The notes under the pieces: model-generated
What the model saw: only the letters and a program-made list of their open reading frames with translations
What the model was told of the DNA's origin: nothing
Database searches by the model: none
Made by a program: the position numbers and the translations under genes
Part shown: positions 9,929-20,298 of the stretch, one piece after another
Layout of the letters: every line of letters begins with the position of its first letter
Position numbering within the stretch: the first letter of the stretch is position 1
NCBI GenBank assembly: GCA_024694965.1
Contig: JAILJC010000212.1
Coordinates: 1-64,000 of the forward strand
Origin: Lachnospiraceae bacterium
GTDB lineage: Bacteria; Bacillota; Clostridia; Lachnospirales; Lachnospiraceae
Direction: 5' to 3'
Length of the DNA stretch: 64,000 bases

Positions 9929-10699
9929 CTAGCACTCAAAGTAGCTCCTCATTATATTACGGAAGATAACCGGCTGTTCAAGGAAGGAAAAATGCCCGCA
10001 GCCCTGAAGTATTGCAAGTCCGCAGTTTGGTATCATTTCCTCCATCAACTTACCGTCGCTTATCGGTGTTGCCGTATCCTTATCGCCCCAGATAAGGAGC
10101 GTATCCTGTTTGATCTTCGGCAGCAGGTCCGTTAAGTCTTCGTTTACCGCCATTACCATGCACTGCCGCATCATGGGTGAAGCATTCCTGTAATCGGCCG
10201 AGCCCTGCTGACTCCTCCAGTCATCAATGAGCTCGGGAAACAGCGCATATATGAGCTTAACGCTTACTATCTTCTTTATAATCTTGTACTTTCTTATATT
10301 GAATTTCTGCTTAAATGACCTTTTCGGCATGATACCGGCGCTGTCTATGAGCACTAAGTTCTTTATCTCAAACGGTATGCTCTCCCTCGCCGCAAGCTTG
10401 ATTATTATCCTTCCGCCGTAGGAATGTCCTATAAGAGTCGCCTTCCTTATATCAAGCGCCTCCATGAACTTAATGAAAAAATCCGCGTAAGCATCCACAT
10501 TCCAGGGCTCTTTAGGCTCATCGGATCCGCCGAAACCGGGTAAGTCAAACTGGACAAAGCGGTATTTTTCGTTTATCGAATCCGCCACGGAATCATAAAC
10601 TCCAAGGTCTGTGCCCCATCCCTGGAGCATCACGACCGTATCGTCTCCCGATCCGGTTATCTTATAGCATATGTTCAATCCGTCAACTTCTATGTTCAT
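9929..10699 (-). CDS. Alpha/beta hydrolase
   Basis: DLPGFGGSD, nucleophile elbow LIGHSYGGR, GCGHFSFLEQP. Confidence 0.88.
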   Translation of the reverse strand: MNIEVDGLNICYKITGSGDDTVVMLQGWGTDLGVYDSVADSINEKYRFVQFDLPGFGGSDEPKEPWNVDAYADFFIKFMEALDIRKATLIGHSYGGRIIIKLAARESIPFEIKNLVLIDSAGIMPKRSFKQKFNIRKYKIIKKIVSVKLIYALFPELIDDWRSQQGSADYRNASPMMRQCMVMAVNEDLTDLLPKIKQDTLLIWGDKDTATPISDGKLMEEMIPNCGLAILQGCGHFSFLEQPVIFRNIMRSYFEC

Positions 10700-12141
10700 C
10701 TTCCTCTTCCCGTTTTCTTTTTCTGCTTTGCGTCATTTGCCGTCGGTTCTTTATCTTCGTAAATATAACTGTCGATAAGTCCCGATAAGATAAATTCCTG
10801 CGGCTCGTTGTAGTATTCCGATCCGTGATCATAAGCATAGTCTTTACCCAACGCATTTCTTCCATACAGGAAAGCGAGCCTGTCCTCGCAGCACTCAACA
10901 TAAGTAATACTCTTGCTTATGTAATTACCCAACACCACAAGCCTGGCGTTATCAAAAGCCTCTTTTACAGCTTCCTCTTCATTTTCACTATCGGAAACAG
11001 TAAAGAACTCCTCCTCCGGAGACTGCTTGACCACGGTATTTATATCATTCATAAGTGTGGTTATGAATATCTCGGCCACGTCAAGTTCAATGCTGTAATA
11101 GCAGGTAAGATATGCCACCGACCCGAAATATCCGCTTGCTTCTTCATTAAGTCCCTTCTGCAGTCCGTTCGGATTGCTGCCTGCGTAGCTTTCGGCGGTA
11201 AGCCGGTATTCCTTGATGCCTGTTAGCTTATACAGCTGCGCCGAAGCCCAGAACCGCTTGTCGTCACAGGGCTTCGTAGCGGAATACATTCCCTTTTCGT
11301 AATTATCCTCCGCCACATCATACACTGCCTGTGCTATCTTTGTACATTCGTCCGCAAATGCCTTATCGTATTCACTGTAGTTATAGGCAAACATCGCAAA
11401 CACCGCAGCATACTGGTACTGCCTTCCCACATCTGAATGCAGGAACGAAGGGCTTATCTCATCCTCGTCAAAAAACTCCTTAAGTACATCTATATCATCT
11501 TTTGCGATAAGTACCGTCTTTGGAACCTGTTTTCTTTCATCATCCAAAGAAATATCTGCCGCATCCGGAAAAAACTCATTGGAAAGCAGCCTGTCCGCTA
11601 TCCTCATGAAGCTTTGCCCCATGTTTTCCTCCGTGACCTTATCTGCCTCTTTATTGCCCGCAAAATAGTCAAGCCTTTTGGAAAGCAGCTCCTTATACAG
11701 TCCACCGGTTATCGTAAAGGGCTCCGATCTTGCTCCCTTATCGGTCTTTATGTAATACTTTCCTTCCTTCTTTACCTCCGTAAGATCACACACGGCGATG
11801 TTTTTTCCATCCGTTTCTCCGTTAATGTCATCCTCATCCCGTCTGTAACGTATCTTTCCTTCGTACACCGCTTTATCGGTGTCCGCATTCATAACCCTGA
11901 AGGCTTCATCACCGTCCGGGTCTACCACCATTGCCCGCTTAGAACCTGCGGACTCGTATATCCCGGCTCCCGTTGTGATAACGGTGTTTATCTCAGGCAC
12001 ATTATTACTTACCGTGATCCCCGTATCGTAATCGGGTGCAGGTACTAAAGGCTCGGGCTCCGGTCTCTTTTTACCGCACCCGGATGCCAGTATCATGATA
12101 ACGGCCGCGCCGGCAAGGATCAAAGATAAACGCCTACTCAT
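10696..12141 (-). CDS. Lipoprotein with CelD_N (GH9 N-terminal Ig)-like domain and helical C-terminal domain
   Basis: Lipobox ILASGC; V(I)YEGKI..DL(T)EVKKEGKYYIKT module typical of GH9-associated Ig domain; start ATGAGTAG overlaps upstream stop. Confidence 0.6.
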   Translation of the reverse strand: MSRRLSLILAGAAVIMILASGCGKKRPEPEPLVPAPDYDTGITVSNNVPEINTVITTGAGIYESAGSKRAMVVDPDGDEAFRVMNADTDKAVYEGKIRYRRDEDDINGETDGKNIAVCDLTEVKKEGKYYIKTDKGARSEPFTITGGLYKELLSKRLDYFAGNKEADKVTEENMGQSFMRIADRLLSNEFFPDAADISLDDERKQVPKTVLIAKDDIDVLKEFFDEDEISPSFLHSDVGRQYQYAAVFAMFAYNYSEYDKAFADECTKIAQAVYDVAEDNYEKGMYSATKPCDDKRFWASAQLYKLTGIKEYRLTAESYAGSNPNGLQKGLNEEASGYFGSVAYLTCYYSIELDVAEIFITTLMNDINTVVKQSPEEEFFTVSDSENEEEAVKEAFDNARLVVLGNYISKSITYVECCEDRLAFLYGRNALGKDYAYDHGSEYYNEPQEFILSGLIDSYIYEDKEPTANDAKQKKKTGRGR

Positions 12142-13894
12142 GCCCTTCCTTTCCGGAAGCGGCACTTCTCCTCTTTCTTATGAACAGAACGATCACGCAC
12201 ACTGCCGTTACAAGGCTTATTATTTCCGATATGTGCATCAGAACTGTTCCGTTATAGCTTACCTTAAGCCTTCCCGTATTACCGTTTAAATATACCCGGC
12301 ACATGCCGTTATGTCCTTCTCCGGTCACCGTTAAGGCAGTCTTCTTTCCGCTGCCGTCGGTTATCCCGGCACCGTATCCCAGATAATATATGAAAGGAAC
12401 ATCAACGCTATTCACGCTTTCCCCTATATCGGCTTCTATCGTGTTCTTTACCCGCGTAAAGGGGATCTCGCTCCCGTTATCGGCGATCATCTTCTCACTG
12501 TCATCAACAAGGCTTCCCATCTCCTTTACAGCCTCGGGCAGCCATTCACCCGCAATGACATTGGCCGTGACCGGTTTATATGAATAGTAGTCATCCGAAT
12601 AATCGTAGTACCCTGTAATGCCCGATTTATACGCATTGAAGGCACTCACACCGTTAAGCAGGAGAATCACTATAAGTACTACCGCACCAAGGTTTACGGA
12701 GCTTATCCCATCATCCGGATCTATGCTTAGCAAACGATTCCGGCCTTCTTCATCATCCCTTCCGGCAACCCTTGCATATATGAGGCCTGCTGCCACCGAA
12801 AACAGACAGGATCCCATTATGAAGAACCTCCAGGGAAACTGGATGAAGCTTATAAACCTCCCAAGCCTCTCCCAAGGCATCAGATCACAGGCAAGCAGTG
12901 TAAACAGTATGCCCGCAAGGATAAGCAGATCGGCATACCCAACAATGTTTATTTTAATCTGGCTGTATGCCTGATCGCCTGTTTTATTGTTTGCTGTCTT
13001 TGGGAACTTCTTTCTAATGAATATCCTCGGGATAAGAATAAGGATACATACGCTGCCAAGCCCCGGAAAAGCAGGTCCGAACAGGTTAACAAACCTTACC
13101 GCCTCATCAACGGGCTCCATCCACGGCGTACTCACATAGAATACGGTATTTATAAACTGCTCCAGCATGGGCAGCCAGTAGAAGCAGGTGATAAGAAGCG
13201 TAACTATTGTGCTGCAGATAAGCCTTAAGAACACCTTCTTATTTAAGAAAACCTTCTTAAAGCATATGATAAGAGCCGCCAGTCCGAACAGCGTACACAT
13301 CACAAAGCTCGAGGTATGGCACAAAAGTATTCCCGCATATCCGAGCACGAACAGCTGCGGCTTATCCATTTCCTCATAGACCGCATTGTATATCGCGTAT
13401 ATCACAAAGGGGATAAAGATGAATGCCGTATATTCCCCGACCGCAGCCCTTACATAGATATCATCGAGATGGTACTGGCAAAGGGTGAGGGTAACGGAAG
13501 CAATTAAAGCTCCGAAGGTCGATCCCGTCATTTTCTTAACACAGTAATATACCGACAGATAGCACAATATTATGCATACGGCGACAAAGATATGGTAGCT
13601 TGCGTTTATCGATACACCGATGACCCGAAGCAGTGCCGGTATGTACAGAAGGAAATCAGGATAGAACATGGAGCTTGCATATCCCGCTCCCCCGAAAAAG
13701 AGAACATTTATCTTAAGAAAAGGCTTACCCAACATAATGCCTTCCTTAAGACTTTCAATCCTCAAAAGGTGGTAGTCCAGGTCATGTCCGTTTACACAAT
13801 ACCTTGAAATGAGCGGTGCACACGCAATGACCATCGTAATAAGGAACACTGCCGCACTTATTTGGTTTTTCCTGTTTTTAAAGTATTCCTTCAT
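12134..13894 (-). CDS. Polytopic membrane protein, PTPS-related/YfhO-like (GT-C-like)
   Basis: Many TM helices; NGHDLDYHLLRIESLKEGI early loop, similar to 6-pyruvoyl-tetrahydropterin synthase-related membrane proteins. Confidence 0.65.
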   Translation of the reverse strand: MKEYFKNRKNQISAAVFLITMVIACAPLISRYCVNGHDLDYHLLRIESLKEGIMLGKPFLKINVLFFGGAGYASSMFYPDFLLYIPALLRVIGVSINASYHIFVAVCIILCYLSVYYCVKKMTGSTFGALIASVTLTLCQYHLDDIYVRAAVGEYTAFIFIPFVIYAIYNAVYEEMDKPQLFVLGYAGILLCHTSSFVMCTLFGLAALIICFKKVFLNKKVFLRLICSTIVTLLITCFYWLPMLEQFINTVFYVSTPWMEPVDEAVRFVNLFGPAFPGLGSVCILILIPRIFIRKKFPKTANNKTGDQAYSQIKINIVGYADLLILAGILFTLLACDLMPWERLGRFISFIQFPWRFFIMGSCLFSVAAGLIYARVAGRDDEEGRNRLLSIDPDDGISSVNLGAVVLIVILLLNGVSAFNAYKSGITGYYDYSDDYYSYKPVTANVIAGEWLPEAVKEMGSLVDDSEKMIADNGSEIPFTRVKNTIEADIGESVNSVDVPFIYYLGYGAGITDGSGKKTALTVTGEGHNGMCRVYLNGNTGRLKVSYNGTVLMHISEIISLVTAVCVIVLFIRKRRSAASGKEGHE

Positions 13895-13896
13895 CC

Positions 13897-14736
13897 CTAC
13901 ATCTCTTCCAGCATTTCATAAGTCTTGTTAAGCGTGTCTGATTCTTCCCTTGTTTTTAAGAATACGCCCGAACAATACGCGGAATGCGTATTCCAAGCCT
14001 CCTTAACCTCATACAGTTCCGTCTCCATACCGAGAATGGAAGCCTTGTCGCAGAAAGCCTGCGCCTGATCCCAGCCCAGCAGTCCGTCATGTTTGCTGTG
14101 TATCATCTTTAGCTTAAAATCATCCCTTGCAGAAAGCATGGAATAGGGCTCTCCCTTCTTCCAGTCGCTTACTTCCTTGCTGCCAAACAGGTATTTAAGG
14201 AGCGTTTTTTCGGTCCCCGTTTTTTCATAGTCAAAGCACAGGGGTCCCGCCATCAAAAGCAGTCCGTTAAATTCATCTTTTGAAATCGAAAACCTCTCCT
14301 GCCTTGCCCCGTCAAAGCACAGGACCGCCGCAAGATGGGCACCCGCGGATGAACCCATAAGTATCGTCTTATCGTATGATAAGCCCTTTTCCTTTATGTA
14401 TTTCCTTATCTCAGCATAATCCTTAAATACATCATCCGCTATATCCTCATAGGTATATTTAGGAGTTTTACGGTATTCCGGCATAAAACAGTCGTATCCA
14501 TGCATCGCAAGGTTCTGTCCGATATAGAAATCCTGCTTCGGGCTGTGAGAGTTCCAGCCTCCACCGTGAATATATATTATGAGCTTATCCTTCTTATCGC
14601 CTGCTGCCGGAAAGAACATAAAATACTGATCCTTTCCGCCCCAAACTACCTCATCCGCCTTTACGGTCTTTTTAACCTTTAGGAGCGGAACTATAAATTT
14701 CGGGTAGCTTAAGTATTCCCTTACAGTATCATTCAT
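13897..14736 (-). CDS. Alpha/beta hydrolase fold esterase/lipase (HSL-like)
   Basis: IYIHGGGWNSHSPKQD, GSSAGAHLAAVL; true start MNDTVREYL overlaps PEGA gene stop by 8 nt. Confidence 0.82.
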   Translation of the reverse strand: MNDTVREYLSYPKFIVPLLKVKKTVKADEVVWGGKDQYFMFFPAAGDKKDKLIIYIHGGGWNSHSPKQDFYIGQNLAMHGYDCFMPEYRKTPKYTYEDIADDVFKDYAEIRKYIKEKGLSYDKTILMGSSAGAHLAAVLCFDGARQERFSISKDEFNGLLLMAGPLCFDYEKTGTEKTLLKYLFGSKEVSDWKKGEPYSMLSARDDFKLKMIHSKHDGLLGWDQAQAFCDKASILGMETELYEVKEAWNTHSAYCSGVFLKTREESDTLNKTYEMLEEM

Positions 14737-16138
14737 CTTTGTTTTCCGTTTCTTTTTCCTTATCCTCAACCAGCTCCGAGAAGCTGAAGGTCACGTCATT
14801 CCCGTCATTTGCAATGCTCACCGAGTAGCTCTTTGTCTTGCAGCCGTCCTTGCTCAAAGTGATCACGTGCGCACCGGTTACCTTAGGCGTACTTGTCGGA
14901 GCTATGCCTATATAATTGCCGTCAAGGTATACCTCAGCTCCCGAGGGCTGTTCAATGTACAGTTTCTTCTCACCCGAGATCACTGCCTTGTTCGTGCTTG
15001 AAGAAGATGTTGTTGTCGTTGTACTTAAGCTGTCGGATGATAAGCTGTTACTGCTTACCGTCTGTGTCGAAGATGACGATGAGCTCGATGAAGAACTCGA
15101 AGAAGAATCGGTATCCTCATCCATAGTAACTTCTATCTCGGCGTAATCGGAACCCACCCTTATGTTTGAAGTTATGGTCTGGTATCCCGCACATTCGACC
15201 CTTATCGCATGTACGCCGAACTCAAGCGGTACCCTGTCGGTAAATTCGGTTATCTCATCATCCACATACAGCCTTGCGTAGTCGGGCGTGATCGTAAATT
15301 TGATATGTCCGATCGCAACTTCTTCTATCTCGATCTTTGACAGATCGAGGGATGACTCTTTATCCCTTACGACATTTATCTGTTCCTGGCCGGCATATCC
15401 GCGGTTCGTTACCTTTACAAGGTAGCTTCCCTCACCTACGGGGATCAGCATCTCCTCGGTGATCGGCTTTATTATCTCCTGTCCTATCTCGATCCATCCG
15501 CCGACGAAATACGTGTCGTTCAATACCCTTATGTATCCATGGCCCTTATCCACTACGACAGAGAGTATCTGCTTGTCGATCCCGCGGACGATGAGAGTGT
15601 CAAGTTCTGTAACGTCCATGATCTCGGCTTCCCTGCCCTGTGAGAAGATCTTTAAGTCGTCCGTGAACTTATACGCATCATCGGCTATCATCATTATCTT
15701 CTTGCGTTCGTCAAACGAAAACCTTGTAACGTCCGAATACGTCCAGGTTTTATCCGTTACCTTTATGCCGGTAAGCTTTCTTAGGCTCTTTGTATAATCA
15801 ATCTCAAATATCTCACCGGGGGCAAGCTGGGCAAGAGTCATCACATCACCGTACTTGCCTTCGATCTTTATCCCGTCCTCATACGGCAGTTCATATATCT
15901 TCCCCGAAACGATATCCTGAAACTTCATCATCCGGTGCTTCTCATCAACCTTTAAAAGGATGCCCCGGACCCCGTCATCGGTCTCTTCCGAAATCTCCGC
16001 GGCGGGCTCTTCCTGCATTTCAAGCTCGGCCTGCACCCTGTCGTTCGCCCGCTCTTTGGCATATTCCATTATTATAAGGTAACAGCCTGTGAACATTATA
16101 AACAATATAACGCATATAGGCACTATGGCTTTTCTCAT
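14729..16138 (-). CDS. Membrane-anchored PEGA-domain protein with poly-Ser/Thr linker
   Basis: N-terminal TM; two PEGA-like modules (ARLYVDDEITEFTDRVPLEFGVHAIRVECAGYQT; AEVYLDGNYIGIAPTSTPKVTGAHVITLSKDGCKT) around a Ser-rich linker. Confidence 0.82.
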   Translation of the reverse strand: MRKAIVPICVILFIMFTGCYLIIMEYAKERANDRVQAELEMQEEPAAEISEETDDGVRGILLKVDEKHRMMKFQDIVSGKIYELPYEDGIKIEGKYGDVMTLAQLAPGEIFEIDYTKSLRKLTGIKVTDKTWTYSDVTRFSFDERKKIMMIADDAYKFTDDLKIFSQGREAEIMDVTELDTLIVRGIDKQILSVVVDKGHGYIRVLNDTYFVGGWIEIGQEIIKPITEEMLIPVGEGSYLVKVTNRGYAGQEQINVVRDKESSLDLSKIEIEEVAIGHIKFTITPDYARLYVDDEITEFTDRVPLEFGVHAIRVECAGYQTITSNIRVGSDYAEIEVTMDEDTDSSSSSSSSSSSSSTQTVSSNSLSSDSLSTTTTTSSSSTNKAVISGEKKLYIEQPSGAEVYLDGNYIGIAPTSTPKVTGAHVITLSKDGCKTKSYSVSIANDGNDVTFSFSELVEDKEKETENKDE

Positions 16139-16153
16139 CTACCTCTTCCTTTG

Positions 16154-17515
16154 TCACCCCTGAACTTTCCTTACCTTCTCCATAAGATACTCTGCCGTGT
16201 TATGCTCCGGTACATCTAGCACATCCTCAAACAGCATTTCAAGCATCTCCCCAAGTCCGGGCCCGGGCTTTACTCCGGCCTTTATAAGGTCATTCCCCGT
16301 TACGGCAAGCTCCTTTATAGAAAGGCAGTCGCCCCTCTCCTTTATCCTTAGATACATCCGCTCAAAGTCATCTATATCCTTAAGCTTTGCTTCCCGCTCC
16401 ATCATGCTCTGTGCGCATATGTCACAGCGGCGTACGATGAGCCAAAGCGGTATCAGTTCCCTTGATATCTCAACTATGGTCCGCCTTACCCTCGGCTCCG
16501 TAAGCTTACGCCTGTGGTCATGATACTTAACGAGCCTGCGTACCTTATTCATAGTATCATTATCATACTTAAGGCGCCTTAATATATCCGCGGCTATCTT
16601 CTCGCTTATGAACGCATGACCCTTGAAATGATCTCTTCCGGTTTCTTCATCAACTGTCCTTGCCTCAGGCTTCCCGCAGTCATGCAGCAGCATGGTAAGC
16701 CGAAGGAGCTTTATATCGTTATCGCTTAATCCATCATCATATTTAACCGAATTTTTCAGCGCTTCTATCGTATGGATTCCCACGCTGTACATATGATGCG
16801 GCGTATTCTGTCCGGTTTCCATCATAAGGTCAAACTCCGGGAGGATCACCTTTGATACTCCGGTTTCATACAGTATAAGGAGCTTTTCCGGATGCTTTGA
16901 AGTTAAAAGCTTCTGAAGCTCCATCCTTATCCTCTCGGCACTTATGAGCTTAAGGCTATCTTTAAGCTCTCCCACCGCTTCAAGCGTTTTTTCGTCTATT
17001 TCATAATCAAGCTGGGCCGCAAACCTGACTGCGCGAAGGATACGCAGGGCATCCTCGTTAAACCTCTCCACAGGGTCCCCCACCGCCTTAATGACTTTGT
17101 TTTCCATGTCCTTAAGGCCGCCGAACAAGTCCACCAATCCCGCTTCATCATTGTATGCCATTGCATTTATGGTAAAGTCGCGCCTCTTTAAGTCTTCTTC
17201 AAGGCTCTTTGTAAAAGTCACCTGTTTGGGATGCCTGCCATCTTCATATATTCCATCTATCCTGTAGGTGGTCACTTCATACCCTTCATTACCAAACATG
17301 ATCGTTACGGTGCCATGCTGGATGCCTGTATCGATGGTCCTCCGAAACAGCGATTTTACCTGTAACGGCGAGGCTGAAGTGGTTATGTCCCAGTCGTTCG
17401 GTTCCTTACCCAACAAAGAATCCCGCACGCATCCTCCCACGGCATAAGCCTCGAAGCCTTCATCTGTTAGCTTATTGATGATAAGCCTGACCTTATCCGG
17501 TAGTTTGATCTGCAT
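16154..17515 (-). CDS. cca: CCA tRNA nucleotidyltransferase / HD domain
   Basis: AYAVGGCVRDSLLGKEPNDWDITTSASP; RRDFTINAMAYN; HD motif LLHDCGKP. Confidence 0.93.
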   Translation of the reverse strand: MQIKLPDKVRLIINKLTDEGFEAYAVGGCVRDSLLGKEPNDWDITTSASPLQVKSLFRRTIDTGIQHGTVTIMFGNEGYEVTTYRIDGIYEDGRHPKQVTFTKSLEEDLKRRDFTINAMAYNDEAGLVDLFGGLKDMENKVIKAVGDPVERFNEDALRILRAVRFAAQLDYEIDEKTLEAVGELKDSLKLISAERIRMELQKLLTSKHPEKLLILYETGVSKVILPEFDLMMETGQNTPHHMYSVGIHTIEALKNSVKYDDGLSDNDIKLLRLTMLLHDCGKPEARTVDEETGRDHFKGHAFISEKIAADILRRLKYDNDTMNKVRRLVKYHDHRRKLTEPRVRRTIVEISRELIPLWLIVRRCDICAQSMMEREAKLKDIDDFERMYLRIKERGDCLSIKELAVTGNDLIKAGVKPGPGLGEMLEMLFEDVLDVPEHNTAEYLMEKVRKVQG

Positions 17516-17543
17516 ACGGGATACCTCTGTATTTCAAATAAGA

Positions 17544-18737
17544 TTATTTAACCAGCTTTACCGTTTCCCTTGCTATCGCAAGTTCCTCGTTTGTGGGGAT
17601 CACGAGTACGCTTACCTTCGATGCGTCGGGCGAAATGACAGCCTCTTCACCCCTTATATTATTCTTTTTCGGATCGACGCCGGTACCTAAGTATCCAAGA
17701 TATCCGCCGATCATCTGCCTTACTTCGATATTGTTCTCGCCAACGCCTGCGGTAAATACTATGGCATCAACGCCGTTCATTGCCGCCGCATATGAGCCTA
17801 TATACTTGGCAACCCTGTAGGAATAAGCCTCCAGAGTGGTCTTTGCCTGGTCGTTACCGCTGTTTGCCGCTTCTCCAAGGTCCCTGAAATCACTGGATAC
17901 CCCTGATAATCCAAGGACACCCGACTTCTTGTTAAGGATGTTTAACATCTCATCTATCGAAAGCTCTTCCTTATTGCTTATAAACTGGAGGATCGCGGGA
18001 TCAAGGTCTCCGCTCCTGGTTCCCATGAACAGTCCTTCAAGAGGCGTAAGCCCCATGCTCGTATCAACGCATTTGCCGTTTTCTACGGCGCTTATGCTGG
18101 CACCGTTACCCAAGTGGCATACAATGACCTTGAAGTTGTTTATATCCTTTCCAAGGAATTCGGCTGCCCTCTTTGATACGAACTCATGGCTCGTACCGTG
18201 GAATCCGTACCTGCGCACCTTGTATTTCTTATAGTAATCATAAGGTATTCCGTACAGATATGCCTTCTTCGGCATCGTCTGATGGAAGGCCGTATCAAAT
18301 ACCGCAACCATGGGAACGTTCGGCATTATCTTCTGACATGAACGGATACCTATAAGGTTAGCCGGGTTATGCAGCGGCGCAAGGTCGTTGCATTCCTCGA
18401 TGGCCTTTATCACATCCTCGTTTATTAAAGTGGCGGATGAGAAGTTCTCTCCTCCGTGCACTATCCTGTGACCGACGGCACCAATCTCTTCAAGTGAAGA
18501 GATCACTCCGTTTTCCTTATCGATAAGGCTGTCGATAACAAGTTTTACCGCCTCCGTATGATCCGGCATATCGGCATTCTTCTTTATCTTATCCTTACCT
18601 TCGGGCTGGTAGGTCACCATACCCCCGTCAATACCTATCCTCTCACATAAGCCCTTGGCAAGAACCTCTTCCGAATCGGAATCTATGAGCTGGAACTTAA
18701 GTGATGAACTTCCGCAGTTGATGACTAAGATCTTCAT
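17544..18737 (-). CDS. ackA: Acetate kinase
   Basis: [43 protein letters not shown]. Confidence 0.97.
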   Translation of the reverse strand: MKILVINCGSSSLKFQLIDSDSEEVLAKGLCERIGIDGGMVTYQPEGKDKIKKNADMPDHTEAVKLVIDSLIDKENGVISSLEEIGAVGHRIVHGGENFSSATLINEDVIKAIEECNDLAPLHNPANLIGIRSCQKIMPNVPMVAVFDTAFHQTMPKKAYLYGIPYDYYKKYKVRRYGFHGTSHEFVSKRAAEFLGKDINNFKVIVCHLGNGASISAVENGKCVDTSMGLTPLEGLFMGTRSGDLDPAILQFISNKEELSIDEMLNILNKKSGVLGLSGVSSDFRDLGEAANSGNDQAKTTLEAYSYRVAKYIGSYAAAMNGVDAIVFTAGVGENNIEVRQMIGGYLGYLGTGVDPKKNNIRGEEAVISPDASKVSVLVIPTNEELAIARETVKLVK

Positions 18738-18758
18738 TTTTTATACCTTCTTCCTGAT

Positions 18759-20192
18759 TTAATATGCCTTACCCCAGTAGACCATCTTCTTGGCGGGCTT
18801 TCCGCAGCATACGCAGGTCTTCGCCAGCTCTTCCTGCTCAAAAGGCATGCAGCGGCTAGTAACAGCCAGCTCCTCCTTTATCGCATCTTCACACTCCTGG
18901 TTGCCGCACCACATGGCCTTTACAAATCCCGTTTCCTCATTGAACAGGCGACGGAACTCCTCCATGTTCGTTGCAACAAAGGTATGCTTCTCACGGTGCT
19001 GCCTTGCACGCTCAAGCATTTCCTTCTGCATCCTGTCAAGAAGCTCTGTTACCTGTGATTCTAACTGATCAAATGCAACTTCCGTCTTCTCCCTTGTATC
19101 CCTGCGGCAGATAACGCACTTTCCTGCCTCCATATCCTTGGGACCTATCTCGACACGAAGGGGTATTCCCCTCATTTCCTGCTCGGAGAACTTCCATCCG
19201 GGACTCTTGTCTGTTTCATCAATGTCTGCCCTGCATACCTTCTTAAGCCTGTCGCAAAGCTCGTTTGCCTTCTCAAGCACGCCTTCCTTCTTCTGCTGGA
19301 TGGGTATCACCATCACCTGAGTGGGCGCGATCTTCGGAGGCAGGCACAGTCCCGAATTATCGCCGTGGACCATGATCACCGCACCGATGAGCCTTGTCGT
19401 CGTGCCCCATGAAGTCTGGTGTACATACTGAAGCTTGTTGTTATTGTCCGTATACTGTATATCGAAGGCCCTGGCAAATCCGTCGCCGAAGTTATGGCTC
19501 GTACCCGACTGCAGTGCCTTTCCGTCATGCATGAGTGCCTCTATCGTGTAGGTCGATTCCGCACCCGCAAACTTTTCCTTGTCTGTCTTGCGGCCCTTGA
19601 TGACCGGGATCGCCAGCACCTCTTCGCAGAATGACGCATACACATTCAACATCTGAAGCGTCCTCTCCTCGGCTTCCTCTGCAGTCGCATGCGCAGTATG
19701 GCCTTCCTGCCATAAGAACTCACGGCTCCTGAGGAACGGCCTTGTCTCCTTTTCCCAGCGCACTACCGAGCACCACTGGTTGCATATCTGCGGCAGATCC
19801 CTGTAGGACTGCACCGTATTCTTATAGTAATCACAGAACAGGGTCTCTGAGGTCGGACGTACGCACAGCCTCTCCTGGAGCGGCTGTAATCCGCCGTGTG
19901 TTACCCATGCAACCTCGGGAGCGAACCCTTCCACATGATCCTTTTCCTTATTTAATAAGCTCTCGGGGATGAACATCGGAAGGTATACATTCTTAACTCC
20001 CGTTGCCTTGAACCTCTCATCCATCTGGCTCTGAATGAGTTCCCAGATGGCATATCCCGCGGGCCTTATCACCATACAGCCCTTAACGGAAGTATAGTCA
20101 AGGAGTTCGGCCTTCTTAACAACATCCGTATACCACTGCGCGAAATCATCCTCCATCGCAGTTATCGCTTCAACCAGCTTTTTCTCTGCCAT
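18759..20192 (-). CDS. proS: Prolyl-tRNA synthetase, archaeal/eukaryote-type short form
   Basis: 477 aa, [37 protein letters not shown]-terminal Cys-rich zinc domain ending VYWGKAY. Confidence 0.95.
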   Translation of the reverse strand: MAEKKLVEAITAMEDDFAQWYTDVVKKAELLDYTSVKGCMVIRPAGYAIWELIQSQMDERFKATGVKNVYLPMFIPESLLNKEKDHVEGFAPEVAWVTHGGLQPLQERLCVRPTSETLFCDYYKNTVQSYRDLPQICNQWCSVVRWEKETRPFLRSREFLWQEGHTAHATAEEAEERTLQMLNVYASFCEEVLAIPVIKGRKTDKEKFAGAESTYTIEALMHDGKALQSGTSHNFGDGFARAFDIQYTDNNNKLQYVHQTSWGTTTRLIGAVIMVHGDNSGLCLPPKIAPTQVMVIPIQQKKEGVLEKANELCDRLKKVCRADIDETDKSPGWKFSEQEMRGIPLRVEIGPKDMEAGKCVICRRDTREKTEVAFDQLESQVTELLDRMQKEMLERARQHREKHTFVATNMEEFRRLFNEETGFVKAMWCGNQECEDAIKEELAVTSRCMPFEQEELAKTCVCCGKPAKKMVYWGKAY

Positions 20193-20298
20193 TTTCTTTT
20201 CTCCTACTCAATAAAACTAAAATCAATACAATATATAATTGTATAAAAAATGCCGTTTTTATGCAAGTATTTTGCTGTATCGGAGCATGAACTCCCTA

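Noticed and set aside
11437-12048. 203-aa plus-strand ORF antisense to the CelD_N-like lipoprotein
   Set aside because: Opposite a well-supported CDS in an operon; composition not protein-like, no recognisable motif.
14916-15146. Plus-strand acidic ORF EEDVVVVVLKLSDD...EELEEES
   Set aside because: Antisense of the poly-Ser linker in the PEGA protein; low-complexity artefact.
17544-18737. ackA without adjacent pta as an anomaly
   Set aside because: Unlinked ackA and pta are common; not informative from this window alone.
20193-20298. T-box leader upstream of proS
   Set aside because: Only about 100 nt, no T-box AGGGUGG-like consensus or antiterminator visible.
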